A stretch of 64,000 nt of DNA. It comes from Lachancea mirantina (lineage: Eukaryota > Ascomycota > Saccharomycetes > Saccharomycetales > Saccharomycetaceae). The first letter of the stretch is position 1. The number at the start of each line of letters is the position of its first letter. The DNA lies in contig LT598464.1 of NCBI GenBank assembly GCA_900074745.1, positions 575,079 through 639,078 of the forward strand, written 5' to 3'. Both the position numbers and the translations under genes were made by a program. This document shows positions 30,521 through 41,735 of this stretch, one piece after another. The notes below the pieces were generated by a model. The model was not told the DNA's origin. It saw only the letters and a list, made by a program, of their open reading frames with translations, and did not search any database.

Positions 30521-32290
30521 ATGAACAAGTTTGCGCTTGTATGTTGTATGGCGTCGTTGGCGCTGACGTTGTTTCTGGCAGCGCTAGACATCGTGATCGT
30601 AATCACGTTGTATGACACGATCGGCCAGAAATTCAACGACTACTCCAGTATCGGGTGGCTCGTGACCGGGTACTCGCTGCCTAACGCGCTGTTCACGCTG
30701 CTGTGGGGCCGGTTTGCGTCTCTCTCGGGGCTCAAAACGAGTCTTGTAATGTCGATTTTGATTTTCGAGCTGGGGTCCCTCATCGTCGCGGTGTCGACCT
30801 CCATGGGCATGCTGATCGGCGGCCGTGTCGTGGCCGGTTGCGGCGGCAGCGGTATCCAGTCGCTCGTTTTTGCGGTGGGCACTTCGCTTGTACAGGAGAA
30901 AAATCGCGGGTTGGTGATCACCGCGCTGGGACTCGCGTTCGCCATAGCGTTTGCAGTCGCGCCCATTATCGGCGGCGCGTTCACGGAAAACGTCACGTGG
31001 CGTTGGTGTTTCTACATCAATTTGCCCGTGGGTGGCCTGGCGCTTTTTTTGCTGCTGTGCACCTACAATCCAACCGGGAAACCCTGGACCCACACCGTGC
31101 GCGACAATGGCCGCGCTGTGATCCGTGCTCCTTACGGAAACCTGTTCCGGGCCAAGTTTTGGCACGAGTTCTCGCATTTGCTGTTTTTCAAACTCGATTT
31201 CATCGGATTCGCACTCTCTTCCGCCGGGTTCGTGCTTTTTTTGCTCGGTTTCACTTTCGGGGGCACTCAAAACGCATGGGACTCGGGTACCATCATCGCT
31301 TACATCACCGTGGGTGGCATACTCATTCTCCTGTTTGTCTTATTCGATTTCGTTCTGCTTCCTTGGTATGGCCGGCGTAACGAACATTTGCCAGTGAGCC
31401 CACTTTTGTCCTGGTCCATGTGCAAGATACCGGGCATTTTCACCAGCTCTTTTGCGAATTTCTTCTGCTGTTTCGCCTTCAACATGCAGATAGTCTACAT
31501 CGTCCAGTTCTACCAAATCGTTCACAATAAGGGCCCCACCGCGGCCAGTATGCACATGTGGGCATTTTTGGTGCCCGTAATGCTATCCATTATCATCATG
31601 GGGAAAGTCAACCAGAAACTGGGGCTCATCAAACCGGGGATCGTTGTAGGTGTCGTATGCGGCGTTGCTGGCTCCGGCGTTCTTACCTTGATCTCGAACG
31701 ACTCCACCACGGGCCAAGTCATTGGCTACAGTATTATGCCTGGTATCGCTTTCGGTAGTATCATGCAGGGCTCTTTGCTCAGTGCCCAAGTACAGGTCGA
31801 GAAGTCCGACCCACTTTTCCACCCCAAATTCATCGAAGCCACTGCGATCAACACGTTTGCCAAATCCCTAGGTATGTCCTTTGGCGGTATTTTCGCAACT
31901 ATGGTCTTCACCAATTCCGTGCATGACAAATTCGTCCAACATAACCTCGATTTGTCCGCTTACGGATCCGTCGAGGGCCTCATCGTCGCCTCCGAGCACC
32001 ACTACCAAGGTCCCGACAGTCTCGTGGCCAAGATTATCACGGATGCAATCAGAAATGTGTACTACGTGTCCCTGGGTTGCTCGGCGATCTCGTTCATGTT
32101 CGGAATTTTCTCCTCCAATAAGCGCCTATTCTACAAGCAACCCCAAGACTTGGAGAAGACCGAGACCCAGGACACAATCGGGAAGAGAGAATCGGATTCC
32201 GCGCCCTCTTCTGGCCAAGAGGATAGCCAATTGGACGGCCAAGAGGAGTGCGTAGCTGAACCCAAGTTGGACATCTCGTCAACCCGATAG
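30521..32290 (+). CDS. MFS transporter, DHA2 family, VBA5/AZR1-like
   Basis: A 589-residue multi-spanning transporter resembling S. cerevisiae Vba5 (582) and Vba3, with Azr1 and Sge1 as more distant relatives. These are proton antiporters of the DHA2 (14-helix) group that export drugs or move basic amino acids. Visible family signatures are LFLAALDIVIV in helix 1, GWLVTGYSLPNALFTLLWGR leading into loop 2-3, GGRVVAGCGGSGIQ in helix 4, and APIIGGAFTENVTWRWCFYI with NLPVGG in helix 5. A hydrophilic C-terminal tail of about 60 residues ends the protein. Start is the ATG at 30521, two codons into the open frame. The codons are notably G/C-rich. Its promoter carries a TATA box inside what looks like a fragment of the dispersed LTR-like repeat. 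A YRR1/PDR8-type drug-response regulator lies in the same half of the window, but a direct link is only speculation. Confidence 0.9.
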   Translation: MNKFALVCCMASLALTLFLAALDIVIVITLYDTIGQKFNDYSSIGWLVTGYSLPNALFTLLWGRFASLSGLKTSLVMSILIFELGSLIVAVSTSMGMLIGGRVVAGCGGSGIQSLVFAVGTSLVQEKNRGLVITALGLAFAIAFAVAPIIGGAFTENVTWRWCFYINLPVGGLALFLLLCTYNPTGKPWTHTVRDNGRAVIRAPYGNLFRAKFWHEFSHLLFFKLDFIGFALSSAGFVLFLLGFTFGGTQNAWDSGTIIAYITVGGILILLFVLFDFVLLPWYGRRNEHLPVSPLLSWSMCKIPGIFTSSFANFFCCFAFNMQIVYIVQFYQIVHNKGPTAASMHMWAFLVPVMLSIIIMGKVNQKLGLIKPGIVVGVVCGVAGSGVLTLISNDSTTGQVIGYSIMPGIAFGSIMQGSLLSAQVQVEKSDPLFHPKFIEATAINTFAKSLGMSFGGIFATMVFTNSVHDKFVQHNLDLSAYGSVEGLIVASEHHYQGPDSLVAKIITDAIRNVYYVSLGCSAISFMFGIFSSNKRLFYKQPQDLEKTETQDTIGKRESDSAPSSGQEDSQLDGQEECVAEPKLDISSTR

Positions 32291-32708
32291 TCACGTGTCT
32301 ACTTCCCAAATTCCCCCACGGTTTTCACCGACCGCTCCCAGTACCAACGGTCCGAATCCCGAGTCTATCTCAACTCTGTCGTTCCCGCGGGTGCTGGAAG
32401 AATTCCAACCGGAAGACTGCGTTTCGCATCGTCTAAGCTTCTTCTTCTTCTCCTTATGGAAGGTCACCGCGAGCTACTGTCACGTGATCGTCGGGATAAT
32501 TAATGGCATGTGATAGCGAAAATCTCAAACTCTTTTGGGAAAGTCAAAAAAGTTGGTAGCATAGACGTTGACAGCTAATCTTACCTGTATGTATCTACTG
32601 TATAAATAATGAACGTGCTTTTCAAGAAGTTACATCGATAAGAACTACCGCTACAGTTTGCTGGAACTTGCGGGAACATTTTCTTAATTAGAGCAACTTG
32701 AGAATTTT
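32291..32708. other. intergenic, transporter to aldolase-family gene
   Basis: No gene. Two TCACGTG motifs (32293 and 32480) could be bound by Cbf1 or Tye7-type factors. TATAAATA at 32601-32608 lies about 100 bases before the next ATG. Confidence 0.5.
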
Positions 32709-33608
32709 ATGAGCTCAACTACAACGCAACAGGTTTCTGCTGGGTACTCGCAACAACCGAGTCTTCCGTTGTCCGCAAGCGACGAACCTGTGTCGTGCAA
32801 GCAAGGCGTGCACAACTTGGCGTTTGGTGGACTAGAATACGTCAACAAGAAACCTCAATTTGCTACGAAAGAAGAAGAGCGTCGTCACATGCTGGAACAC
32901 ATGGCAGGAGCGTTCCGGGTTTTTGGTAGAAAAGGGTATGCAGAGGGCACAGCCGGCCACATCTCTGTCAGAGACCCAATAGACCCTGAGACTTTCTGGA
33001 TCAACCCGTTGGGACGTCATTTCTCGCTGATGCGAGTCTCGGATCTTGTACACGTCGACTCCGACGGGAACATCTTACCCGACGGAAACCAGGCCGTGAT
33101 TAACCGGGCCGGTTTCAAGATTCACTCGCATTTGCATCAGGCAAGGCCCAACGTGAACGCTGCGTGTCACACGCATACGGTCAACGGTAAGGCTTGGTCT
33201 GCGTTTGGACGTGAACTGGACATGCTGAACCAGGACGCATGCATGTTCTACAAGAAACATACCGTGTACCGCAATTTTGGAGGAGTGGTACTTGAGGACG
33301 AAGAAGGGCAACGATTGGCTACTGCCTTGGGCGACCACAAAGCCATCATTTTGCAGAACCACGGTCTCTTGACCGTGGGTGAGACGATCGACGAGGCTGC
33401 GTACTTGTTCACGCTTATGGAAAGAACTTGTGAAGTTCAATTGCAAGTCGAGATGGCTGAACGCGCTGGATTGCCCAAAAAGATCATTCCGGACACAGAG
33501 GCCTATTACACTTACTTCAACACTTCCGATCCGGAAACTTTATACACCGAGTTTCAGCCAGACTACGATTTGGAGCTTGAACTCACCAACAGTGCCTTTT
33601 TGAAATGA
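32709..33608 (+). CDS. class II aldolase/adducin-domain protein
   Basis: A 299-residue protein with one class II aldolase/adducin domain (about residues 58-265). The domain in bacterial L-fuculose- and L-ribulose-phosphate enzymes binds zinc through three histidines; here His154 and His156 (CHTHTV) and His218 (QNHGLLTVGE) fit that pattern. The position that holds the catalytic Glu in fuculose-phosphate aldolase (SSEW) aligns with Gly in NRAGFKIH, so a classical aldolase reaction is doubtful. The glycine-rich GHISVRDP phosphate-binding loop is kept. A Ser/Thr/Gln-rich N-terminal tail of about 30 residues precedes the domain. S. cerevisiae has no obvious ortholog at this position; similar proteins occur widely in filamentous fungi and some yeasts. 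Substrate unknown. It follows the transporter on the same strand within the accessory block. Confidence 0.88.
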   Translation: MSSTTTQQVSAGYSQQPSLPLSASDEPVSCKQGVHNLAFGGLEYVNKKPQFATKEEERRHMLEHMAGAFRVFGRKGYAEGTAGHISVRDPIDPETFWINPLGRHFSLMRVSDLVHVDSDGNILPDGNQAVINRAGFKIHSHLHQARPNVNAACHTHTVNGKAWSAFGRELDMLNQDACMFYKKHTVYRNFGGVVLEDEEGQRLATALGDHKAIILQNHGLLTVGETIDEAAYLFTLMERTCEVQLQVEMAERAGLPKKIIPDTEAYYTYFNTSDPETLYTEFQPDYDLELELTNSAFLK

Positions 33609-34068
33609 ACCCCTTGCGTTTGCTATGAGGTAATTTGCTATGTATCGATGATTATATTTTGTGTTGCACAACTCTGCTTACCCGTTTATGGGCATTACAG
33701 TTACAATTCCTGCGCTTTCCGAAATAGACCGCATTATATCAACTTTTGATCAAATCTTGATCAAAAAACCTCCGGAAAAAGCACAATTTTGAAGGCTTCG
33801 ACTTATATTCTGTTTAACTAGGCCTCGATGAGTCAAACCTGGACGATTTCCGGTTTTTTTCCAATGCTTCTGCTCAAGTTTCTATATATGGCTTTTTTTT
33901 CAATATTTAGGTTGATCCCCGCAATTAATTAATCTTAAGGGTCCTTGACACCTTTCAAATAAGTGGAACTCCAAAGGAAAGCGAATGACTTACAACGCCC
34001 ACCTCAGCAATAACTCACCCTTCTTTCAGAGTGAACACCCTTATATGCGAATTAGATAACCAAGCCGA
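33609..34068. other. intergenic with perfect inverted repeat
   Basis: No gene. It holds a perfect palindrome at 33744-33766 (10-base arms TTTTGATCAA around ATC) and a TATA-like CTATATATGG near 33881-33890 before the next gene. Confidence 0.6.
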
Positions 34069-35553
34069 ATGGAAACGATGGGTTCTAAAGACAAGAATAG
34101 CATCGTAAACGCCAATGAAGTTAAACCTTCGACAACGAGCGTATCAGCTCTACCGGTGGAAATCGTTAATCTGATACTTGAACAGCTAGAAAAAGACAAC
34201 AGAGGTGAAATAACAGATATTTACAACTGGCTCTTAGCCCTTGGAGATTCGAATCCAGGTGCCTCCCGACGTATTCGAGAACAAGTAGCTATTTGGAAAT
34301 TAGGTAAATCCGAAAGCCAGATCCTGAACATTTTGGAAATTGAGAATGGAACTAATTGCCTTGAACAAGGTGTTACTGACGTACCACTTCGTTGTTCTCA
34401 GTTGGCAGTTTTTATCGACAATGAGTGGCTCAATTCGGACGTTGTTGAGGAAATGTTAATTGTGCCACCTAATATAAAGGTGAACTTAATATACATGTGC
34501 AGTCCACACAGAAAATCCCTCCAATGGCTTCATGGTAGACTGAATGCCAAGATTAAAAACTGGCCATGTTTGTCAGTTTTAGTCCAAGAATTTCCGATAA
34601 ATGCCGTCTACGCCCCTGCGGAATTTGAGTTACTTACCCATCGGTACTTTGAGCAGCAACTTTTTGAAAATCTCGTTTTCTTCAACGTCGAAAAGCTTGT
34701 GTTGCAAGAGGATTCTTTGAGGAACTTTTTAGAAACTTGCGGTAGTGAAAAGGGAAGTGGAAATAAATTCGTTAGTTCGACACAAATGAGTGCTAATTTA
34801 CGTTCCTACTTGAATATGCGTATATCCTTGCCTCATTTGATAAAATTGGAATTTCAAGACAAAAACAAGAAAGAGTCATTAAATTACATTGACCTTAATA
34901 GCATAGTGCGTACAAAAATTGGCACCAATGCCTTCACGTTGACTGATTATTTCAAAGTTCACTCATTCAGTACTTGGCATATGCCCTCTATTTTGCGTTT
35001 TTCGGGGCATCAGTTTATATATGACCAGCAAGAAACTGGAATCCCAGAGTGGAGAGCGCTAATAATCAAATCGGGCAACGGTGCTTTGTCCCATATGAAC
35101 GTATCGCTATTTCCTAAAGGCGTCAAGGAATCCAAAATGATTGGATGGCTCCCAATTGATGAGCTTTTAGAAAAAGGTAGAAATAGCTATAGCCCTTTGA
35201 TATGTTTGCGAAGCCCTTCCATAGAAACATTGCATTTAGGACTTTCCATGTGGAAGAAGGCAGGCAACATCAAACTGAGTGGACTTTACTTACCAAATTT
35301 AAAGCGATTGACAGTGAGTGGTTCTGGCGCATGGCCCGATTATCAAGCCAAAAGTGGCATTGATGAATTATTTTTGGTCACTTTCTCGTCTTGGAACGAT
35401 CTATCTAAGTGCAATTCTCTCAAGTGCTGCCGCCTAATGAGGACATCAACTGTCCTGAGCATCCAAAATTTAAAGGAAGAGCTTCCAGCTTTGGAAACAT
35501 CGAAGTTCAGAGCTTATGTCGATGATCGACAAGAGTATATTCCAGTCGACTGA
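34069..35553 (+). CDS. F-box-like protein of unknown function
   Basis: A 494-residue protein not recognised as any S. cerevisiae gene. Residues about 26-42 (VSALPVEIVNLILEQLE) look like the first helix of an F-box, the Skp1-binding motif of SCF ubiquitin ligase receptors. The rest has scattered leucine-rich stretches (for example PSIETLHLGLSMW, LYLPNLKRLTVSG near 400-430) that suggest an irregular LRR-like array, a usual substrate-binding module in F-box proteins. No signal peptide or membrane segment. It lies at the right end of the accessory block. Related F-box-like families may exist in other protoploid yeasts. The F-box reading rests on one short motif and is tentative; that it is a real gene is supported by its length in one frame. 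A second ATG at 34078 is an alternative start. Confidence 0.72.
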   Translation: METMGSKDKNSIVNANEVKPSTTSVSALPVEIVNLILEQLEKDNRGEITDIYNWLLALGDSNPGASRRIREQVAIWKLGKSESQILNILEIENGTNCLEQGVTDVPLRCSQLAVFIDNEWLNSDVVEEMLIVPPNIKVNLIYMCSPHRKSLQWLHGRLNAKIKNWPCLSVLVQEFPINAVYAPAEFELLTHRYFEQQLFENLVFFNVEKLVLQEDSLRNFLETCGSEKGSGNKFVSSTQMSANLRSYLNMRISLPHLIKLEFQDKNKKESLNYIDLNSIVRTKIGTNAFTLTDYFKVHSFSTWHMPSILRFSGHQFIYDQQETGIPEWRALIIKSGNGALSHMNVSLFPKGVKESKMIGWLPIDELLEKGRNSYSPLICLRSPSIETLHLGLSMWKKAGNIKLSGLYLPNLKRLTVSGSGAWPDYQAKSGIDELFLVTFSSWNDLSKCNSLKCCRLMRTSTVLSIQNLKEELPALETSKFRAYVDDRQEYIPVD

Positions 35554-37099
<1,546 letters not shown>

Positions 37100-37134
37100 C
37101 TTCAAGCTTTTCTGTTTTAGTGTATATATCATTC

Positions 37135-38049
37135 TTATTTGGGACCTCCTAACAGTCCCGAAAGGATATCTTGCATGAAATTGACCGGTTTTTGGACCTT
37201 GATACCAAAATATTCTTGGCCCAAATAGTCTAGTTGCGCAGAATATTTCTGTATGGAACCGGCGTAATGGGTTTTCAAACTATTGAAAAGTTCTGCATTT
37301 TGGGTCTGACAAACGAGCACCAACTGTTGAAGAAAGTTAAGTTCAGCACTGTCAGCAAAGTAGATCATTTGAAACCCATTTTTGTCGATTACTTCGTGTT
37401 GAGGATTGTATTTCTCGATAAACAAGTTCAAAAACCTGGTCTTAGCAACGTAACACCATTCAAAATTGCCAATGAAAAGATAATTGAAAATTGGACGGGA
37501 AACAAAGTCTCCCGCGGCACCAACATCACTGGCTTGTTCAAACCAGTTCCATATCAAATCCACGTATTTTTCGACAGAATCCTGTGTACCTAGGACAAGG
37601 TATCGTTCAGCCTCATAAACCAAACCTGCGTCCATCAATTTCGCACCGATCACAGAATGCAAATATGGATCTCCATATTTGAAATCACCATGTTTCACGG
37701 ACCAATTGTTCATCCCTGTGACAACGTCCTTCAAATTTGGCTCTTCTGGATCTAATCCGGCCAATAATTGTACCAAACGAGCCACGGAAATTTCGTTACT
37801 TTCAATTTCCGCCTGCTCATACACTTCCAGCAAATAGAAAATCAAATCTGTAGCAGATCCACCCTGTTTAGCATTCAAAAATGACTGAGCACCTTGACTA
37901 ATTAAATCAATTGCTTGTTCATAGTTCTTACTCCGTATGTATCGGTTTGCGATAGTTCGAAGTGTCTGATGAGCCTCATAGTAATCTTTAGCTTGGATTC
38001 GAGCTTCAAATCTCGCCAAAGTCTTGGCTAACTTGGCATTCGTAGCCAT
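37135..38049 (-). CDS. GET4: GET pathway pre-targeting factor Get4
   Basis: A 304-residue alpha-helical-repeat protein (S. cerevisiae Get4: 312). Get4 with Get5 bridges Sgt2 and the ATPase Get3 and hands tail-anchored proteins over for insertion into the ER membrane. Recognisable family blocks are [15 protein letters not shown] near the N-terminus, [42 protein letters not shown], and the C-terminal QEYFGI...[12 protein letters not shown]. The frame is open upstream to a TTG at 38109, but the ATG at 38049 (MATNAK) aligns with the S. cerevisiae start. It is divergent from SEY1 with about 105 bases between the starts, so both share one promoter region, as YOR164C-YOR165W. Confidence 0.95.
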   Translation of the reverse strand: MATNAKLAKTLARFEARIQAKDYYEAHQTLRTIANRYIRSKNYEQAIDLISQGAQSFLNAKQGGSATDLIFYLLEVYEQAEIESNEISVARLVQLLAGLDPEEPNLKDVVTGMNNWSVKHGDFKYGDPYLHSVIGAKLMDAGLVYEAERYLVLGTQDSVEKYVDLIWNWFEQASDVGAAGDFVSRPIFNYLFIGNFEWCYVAKTRFLNLFIEKYNPQHEVIDKNGFQMIYFADSAELNFLQQLVLVCQTQNAELFNSLKTHYAGSIQKYSAQLDYLGQEYFGIKVQKPVNFMQDILSGLLGGPK

Positions 38050-38154
38050 TATAATTAGTCTTCTTAAGCTGTTATATATGGTGAGTTTCGATTGTATTAG
38101 AAAAATCAAAATTCATTTCTGAACTTGACCTTTAATTAAGAACATTACTAGAAA

Positions 38155-40521
38155 ATGGAGGAACCAGAACAAGCTGAGCAAGCCATTCAGCTGATCAATG
38201 AGAACAAGGAATTCAATGCTGAGACGTTAGCACGGTTCAATAAATATGTGGGTGGAAGAGACGTTGGATTTGGGTACCATGTTATATCGGTTTTCGGGTC
38301 TCAATCTAGTGGGAAATCCACGCTTTTGAATGCTCTTTTCAGAACGAAATTTGACACTATGAATGCTCAAGTGAAACGACAACAAACTACGAAGGGCATT
38401 TGGTTGGGTCATACCAGAAATGTGGCTGTTTCTGTGGCGAAATCTGCTGGAAATGATGATTCTACGAGGGTAAACGAGGATCTATTTGTATTGGATGTGG
38501 AAGGTTCTGACGGTGCTGAAAGAGGTGAGGATCAAGATTTTGAACGTAAAGCGGCGCTTTTTGCTATTGCTGTGTCCGAAGTGCTTATAGTGAATATGTG
38601 GGAACAACAAGTTGGGCTTTATCAAGGTAATAATATGGCTCTTTTGAAAACGGTTTTCGAAGTTAATCTTTCACTTTTTGGCCAAAATAAGGACAATCAT
38701 AAGATGCTTTTGCTGTTTGTCATTCGGGACCACGTGGGTGTGACGCCGTTGACAAGTTTGAAGGAAACTTTGGAAACGGAATTGAATGATATTTGGAGCC
38801 AATTGGCCAAACCAGCCGGGACAGAACATTTGAAGTTGCAAGATTTCTTTGATTTGGAATTCACCGCTCTGGCACACAAATTGTTACAACCAGAAGAATT
38901 TATCAAAGGTGTCGAATCTTTGGGTGACGCTTTTACCTCAAAAGATAGCACGACCGGATATTTGAATCCCCAATACCATCATAATTTGCCGCTGGATGGC
39001 TGGATTATGTATGCAGAGAACTGTTGGGACCTTATTGAAACTAACAAGGACTTAGATTTGCCCACACAGCAAATTTTGGTCGCGAAATTCAAGACCGAGG
39101 AAATCGCAAATCAAGCGTTCCAAAATTTCGAGGAAAATTACCACGTAGATTTGAAAAAAGACACGACGGCCTCTGAACTGGCAGAACAGTTGAAATCATT
39201 GAAACGAGGTTGTTTTGAAGATTACGATGCGTTTGCGTCCAGATACGTTCGATCCGTATATCAGGAACAAAGGAAACAATTAAGCATCAAGACCGAAAAC
39301 AAGATTAAGACTACTTTGGCTGAATATTTTGCGAACTTGTCTGAGCAAGTTCTAGAAGAGCTCACTTTAAAGATTACGGCCAAGAACAAACAAACGTTTG
39401 CCGATAAGACGAATGTCGCCAAAAAATTCGCACTCGATAAATTTAGAAGCAGTGCACAAGTATTCACCACTAGAGAACTTGTGACATCTTTGGGTGAAGA
39501 GATAAGCAATTTTGAAATTTCCGTCGAAAAGGTCATTTCAGATGAACGCGACAAGGAATCTAACCATATAATCGCGCGTGCGGGCAAAAAAATTCATTTG
39601 GGAATCAAGGAGGAAATCTTCTTTTTATTAGCACACCCACAACCGGATCTTTGGGATCAAGTTCTCGCCAAGTTCAACGAACTATGGAAGGATTCTTTAA
39701 AAAATTTCGAGACTGGGATTGATCAGAAATACGATTTTGGTCTAGAATTGTCCGAGTCGAAAGACGCAGAAATTAGGGATTCTGTGCGGTCAAAGGCCTG
39801 GACGGTACTGTACGAATTGGTACATGATTACTTATCGGAAGACAACGTAGTGACCATTTTGAGAGAGAAATTCGAAAATTTATTCCGGTTTGATGAGAAC
39901 GACTCACCAAGGTTATGGAAAAATGAGGAAGAAATTGATTCCATTTTCCGAGTTGCCCGAGAAAAGGCTTATCAGGTACTTGACATATTGGCAATTGCTT
40001 CAACGACAGATGGCGTTGAGTTGGTACCTGATGTACCTTTGAGAGACGGGGACGGCAACATGGACCTCGAGCAAGATTTCGAAGACGACGAAGGTGTATA
40101 CCACAGCAAACGGTTTGCACATATTTTGTCCAATTCTCAAAAAGCGAGAATATTGCAAAAGTTCAAAAGACAAGCCAACACCACTGTCATTGAGGCTAAA
40201 CGATCCACGATCAAAACGACGACACGTATCCCATTATACATTTATGCCCTTCTTGTCGCCCTTGGTTGGAATGAGTTCCTCATTGTCATTCGCAACCCAT
40301 TGTTCGTGACATTGTTACTCATTCTTGGCGTCGCATTTTATTTTGTACAAAAGTTCAATCTATGGGCTCCAATCATCAACGTGGCAGAACTAGCCGTCAG
40401 TGAAACGCGGCAAGTAGTCAAAGATAGGCTTAGAGGTTTACTACTCGAAGAACCTAAAAAAATACCTGTTGAACAAGACAAAGTTTCAGAGGAATTTGAA
40501 ATGCAAGAGTTTGCTCAATGA
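38155..40521 (+). CDS. SEY1: dynamin-like GTPase, ER membrane fusion (atlastin-like)
   Basis: A 788-residue protein (S. cerevisiae Sey1: 776). Sey1 fuses ER tubules homotypically, with the reticulon and Yop1 proteins shaping the network. The GTPase domain has the P-loop [14 protein letters not shown] at residues 47-60, G3 in [13 protein letters not shown], and the RD-type G4 in VIRDHVG. A long helical bundle follows. Near the C-terminus (about 700-745) two closely spaced membrane segments, [18 protein letters not shown] and [17 protein letters not shown], form the hairpin anchor, followed by a short cytosolic tail with an amphipathic stretch. The gene is intact and its neighbours match YOR164C-YOR165W. 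Confidence 0.96.
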   Translation: MEEPEQAEQAIQLINENKEFNAETLARFNKYVGGRDVGFGYHVISVFGSQSSGKSTLLNALFRTKFDTMNAQVKRQQTTKGIWLGHTRNVAVSVAKSAGNDDSTRVNEDLFVLDVEGSDGAERGEDQDFERKAALFAIAVSEVLIVNMWEQQVGLYQGNNMALLKTVFEVNLSLFGQNKDNHKMLLLFVIRDHVGVTPLTSLKETLETELNDIWSQLAKPAGTEHLKLQDFFDLEFTALAHKLLQPEEFIKGVESLGDAFTSKDSTTGYLNPQYHHNLPLDGWIMYAENCWDLIETNKDLDLPTQQILVAKFKTEEIANQAFQNFEENYHVDLKKDTTASELAEQLKSLKRGCFEDYDAFASRYVRSVYQEQRKQLSIKTENKIKTTLAEYFANLSEQVLEELTLKITAKNKQTFADKTNVAKKFALDKFRSSAQVFTTRELVTSLGEEISNFEISVEKVISDERDKESNHIIARAGKKIHLGIKEEIFFLLAHPQPDLWDQVLAKFNELWKDSLKNFETGIDQKYDFGLELSESKDAEIRDSVRSKAWTVLYELVHDYLSEDNVVTILREKFENLFRFDENDSPRLWKNEEEIDSIFRVAREKAYQVLDILAIASTTDGVELVPDVPLRDGDGNMDLEQDFEDDEGVYHSKRFAHILSNSQKARILQKFKRQANTTVIEAKRSTIKTTTRIPLYIYALLVALGWNEFLIVIRNPLFVTLLLILGVAFYFVQKFNLWAPIINVAELAVSETRQVVKDRLRGLLLEEPKKIPVEQDKVSEEFEMQEFAQ

Positions 40522-40723
40522 AAGAGAAATCGAGTTCACAATTCTCTTCAAAGTGCCCTTGGTAATGCGGTCGTTGATACGTATAGATATGAATTAGTCT
40601 CCCATACCACGTTTCTCCCTATAATCGTATTTCTCTTATATATACGTGTACCTATTGAAAGGCTAACTTAATTATTTGAACTTTCCGCAAAGAAAAGCAT
40701 ATTAGCCAAAACTTAGAAAATTA

Positions 40724-41725
40724 ATGAATCTCGTCAAAAGTCTCGCTGGAGCCTCTGGGCAATGGCAACATTATTTAATGGACAATGTTCCTTATCTTGG
40801 TCAAGTCATTGAGTGCGATTTGATTTTTATAATGTGCAGGGCTTCTTCTTCAGAAATTCGGTGTATTCAAATTGGTGAACCTCGGGTTAAAGAGCAAGCC
40901 CTCACACAAGGTTTCGATGAATCTTCCACCAGTGACTTGTATACACGTTTTCTAGCTGCCATTAGAGTCCCGACTGATGATCTTCATATATATAAGCAGG
41001 CGAACAGTGTAGCCTTTGAGCTGTGTGTTACCCAGGACATCAGATTGCACCTTAAATTTAAATGCATTGACCTCCATCCAGAGACGAGGATTCAAATTTA
41101 CAGATCAATTGCGTGTTCACGTACCAGGGATGTCAACTTCATGAACAGTGCATTTCAAAGCTTGTTGTCAGTAATTACAAGGAAAGATGAGGCCCTGCGA
41201 TATTTGAAAGACACCATTAAAGACTTAGGATACAACAGCGTGCTTCAAAAATGGGCACCACCAGGTTCGTTGAATGAGATTGTCTCAGATGAATTTGAAG
41301 TTGAACGTTGGTGTCGAAATTATGTCCATTCTTTGCTGAGTTCCACACAAGGTTTGAATTCACTGTCATCTGCCGAGAAAAATTCCAAGATTCTCACAAG
41401 ATTGTATTCCGAGGTCCACTCTTGTGAATCTGTAACTATAAAAGGGAGACGACGCTTGTCAGGTGGCTTGAATGATGTCACTTCAATGGACAGTTTTCAA
41501 GACAGTTTCAATAGTCTCGATGAGGGAGCCACATCTGTTACTGACGAAAGTCAGTCGACTAGAGAAGAGGGCAACGAATTCAATTCTGCTCCTAGGACCA
41601 GTCAACAGTTACTTCCACCGGTTGAGGAAGAGACACTTTCCGAAGGGAACGAGGCTGGCTCTGGGGCCGAAACGTCACCTTCCAAGAAAAAACGAAGATT
41701 TGGCAAAATAAAATCAGACGATTGA
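40724..41725 (+). CDS. NEJ1: non-homologous end-joining factor Nej1 (XLF family)
   Basis: A 333-residue protein (S. cerevisiae Nej1: 342). Nej1 supports the Dnl4-Lif1 ligase in non-homologous end joining. Overall similarity is low, as usual for the family. An XLF-like head domain (about 1-120), a helical segment (125-180) and a long Ser/Glu-rich tail are visible. The tail ends in KKKRRFGKIKSDD, which closely parallels the KKRKFGK end of S. cerevisiae Nej1; this motif binds DNA and ligase partners. The internal ALRYLKDTIKDLG...WAPPGS also parallels the family. In S. cerevisiae NEJ1 (YLR265C) is next to RPS28B, and SWT1 and RPS28A lie on the other duplicated track; here all three are together. 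The 3' end is only 10 bases from that of convergent SWT1. Mating-type control known in S. cerevisiae cannot be judged here. Confidence 0.88.
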   Translation: MNLVKSLAGASGQWQHYLMDNVPYLGQVIECDLIFIMCRASSSEIRCIQIGEPRVKEQALTQGFDESSTSDLYTRFLAAIRVPTDDLHIYKQANSVAFELCVTQDIRLHLKFKCIDLHPETRIQIYRSIACSRTRDVNFMNSAFQSLLSVITRKDEALRYLKDTIKDLGYNSVLQKWAPPGSLNEIVSDEFEVERWCRNYVHSLLSSTQGLNSLSSAEKNSKILTRLYSEVHSCESVTIKGRRRLSGGLNDVTSMDSFQDSFNSLDEGATSVTDESQSTREEGNEFNSAPRTSQQLLPPVEEETLSEGNEAGSGAETSPSKKKRRFGKIKSDD

Positions 41726-41735
41726 CCACTGGCGA

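Noticed and set aside
33715-33730. TTTCCGAAAT as a CDEIII core
   Set aside because: No CDEI partner and no very AT-rich 80-base spacer beside it.
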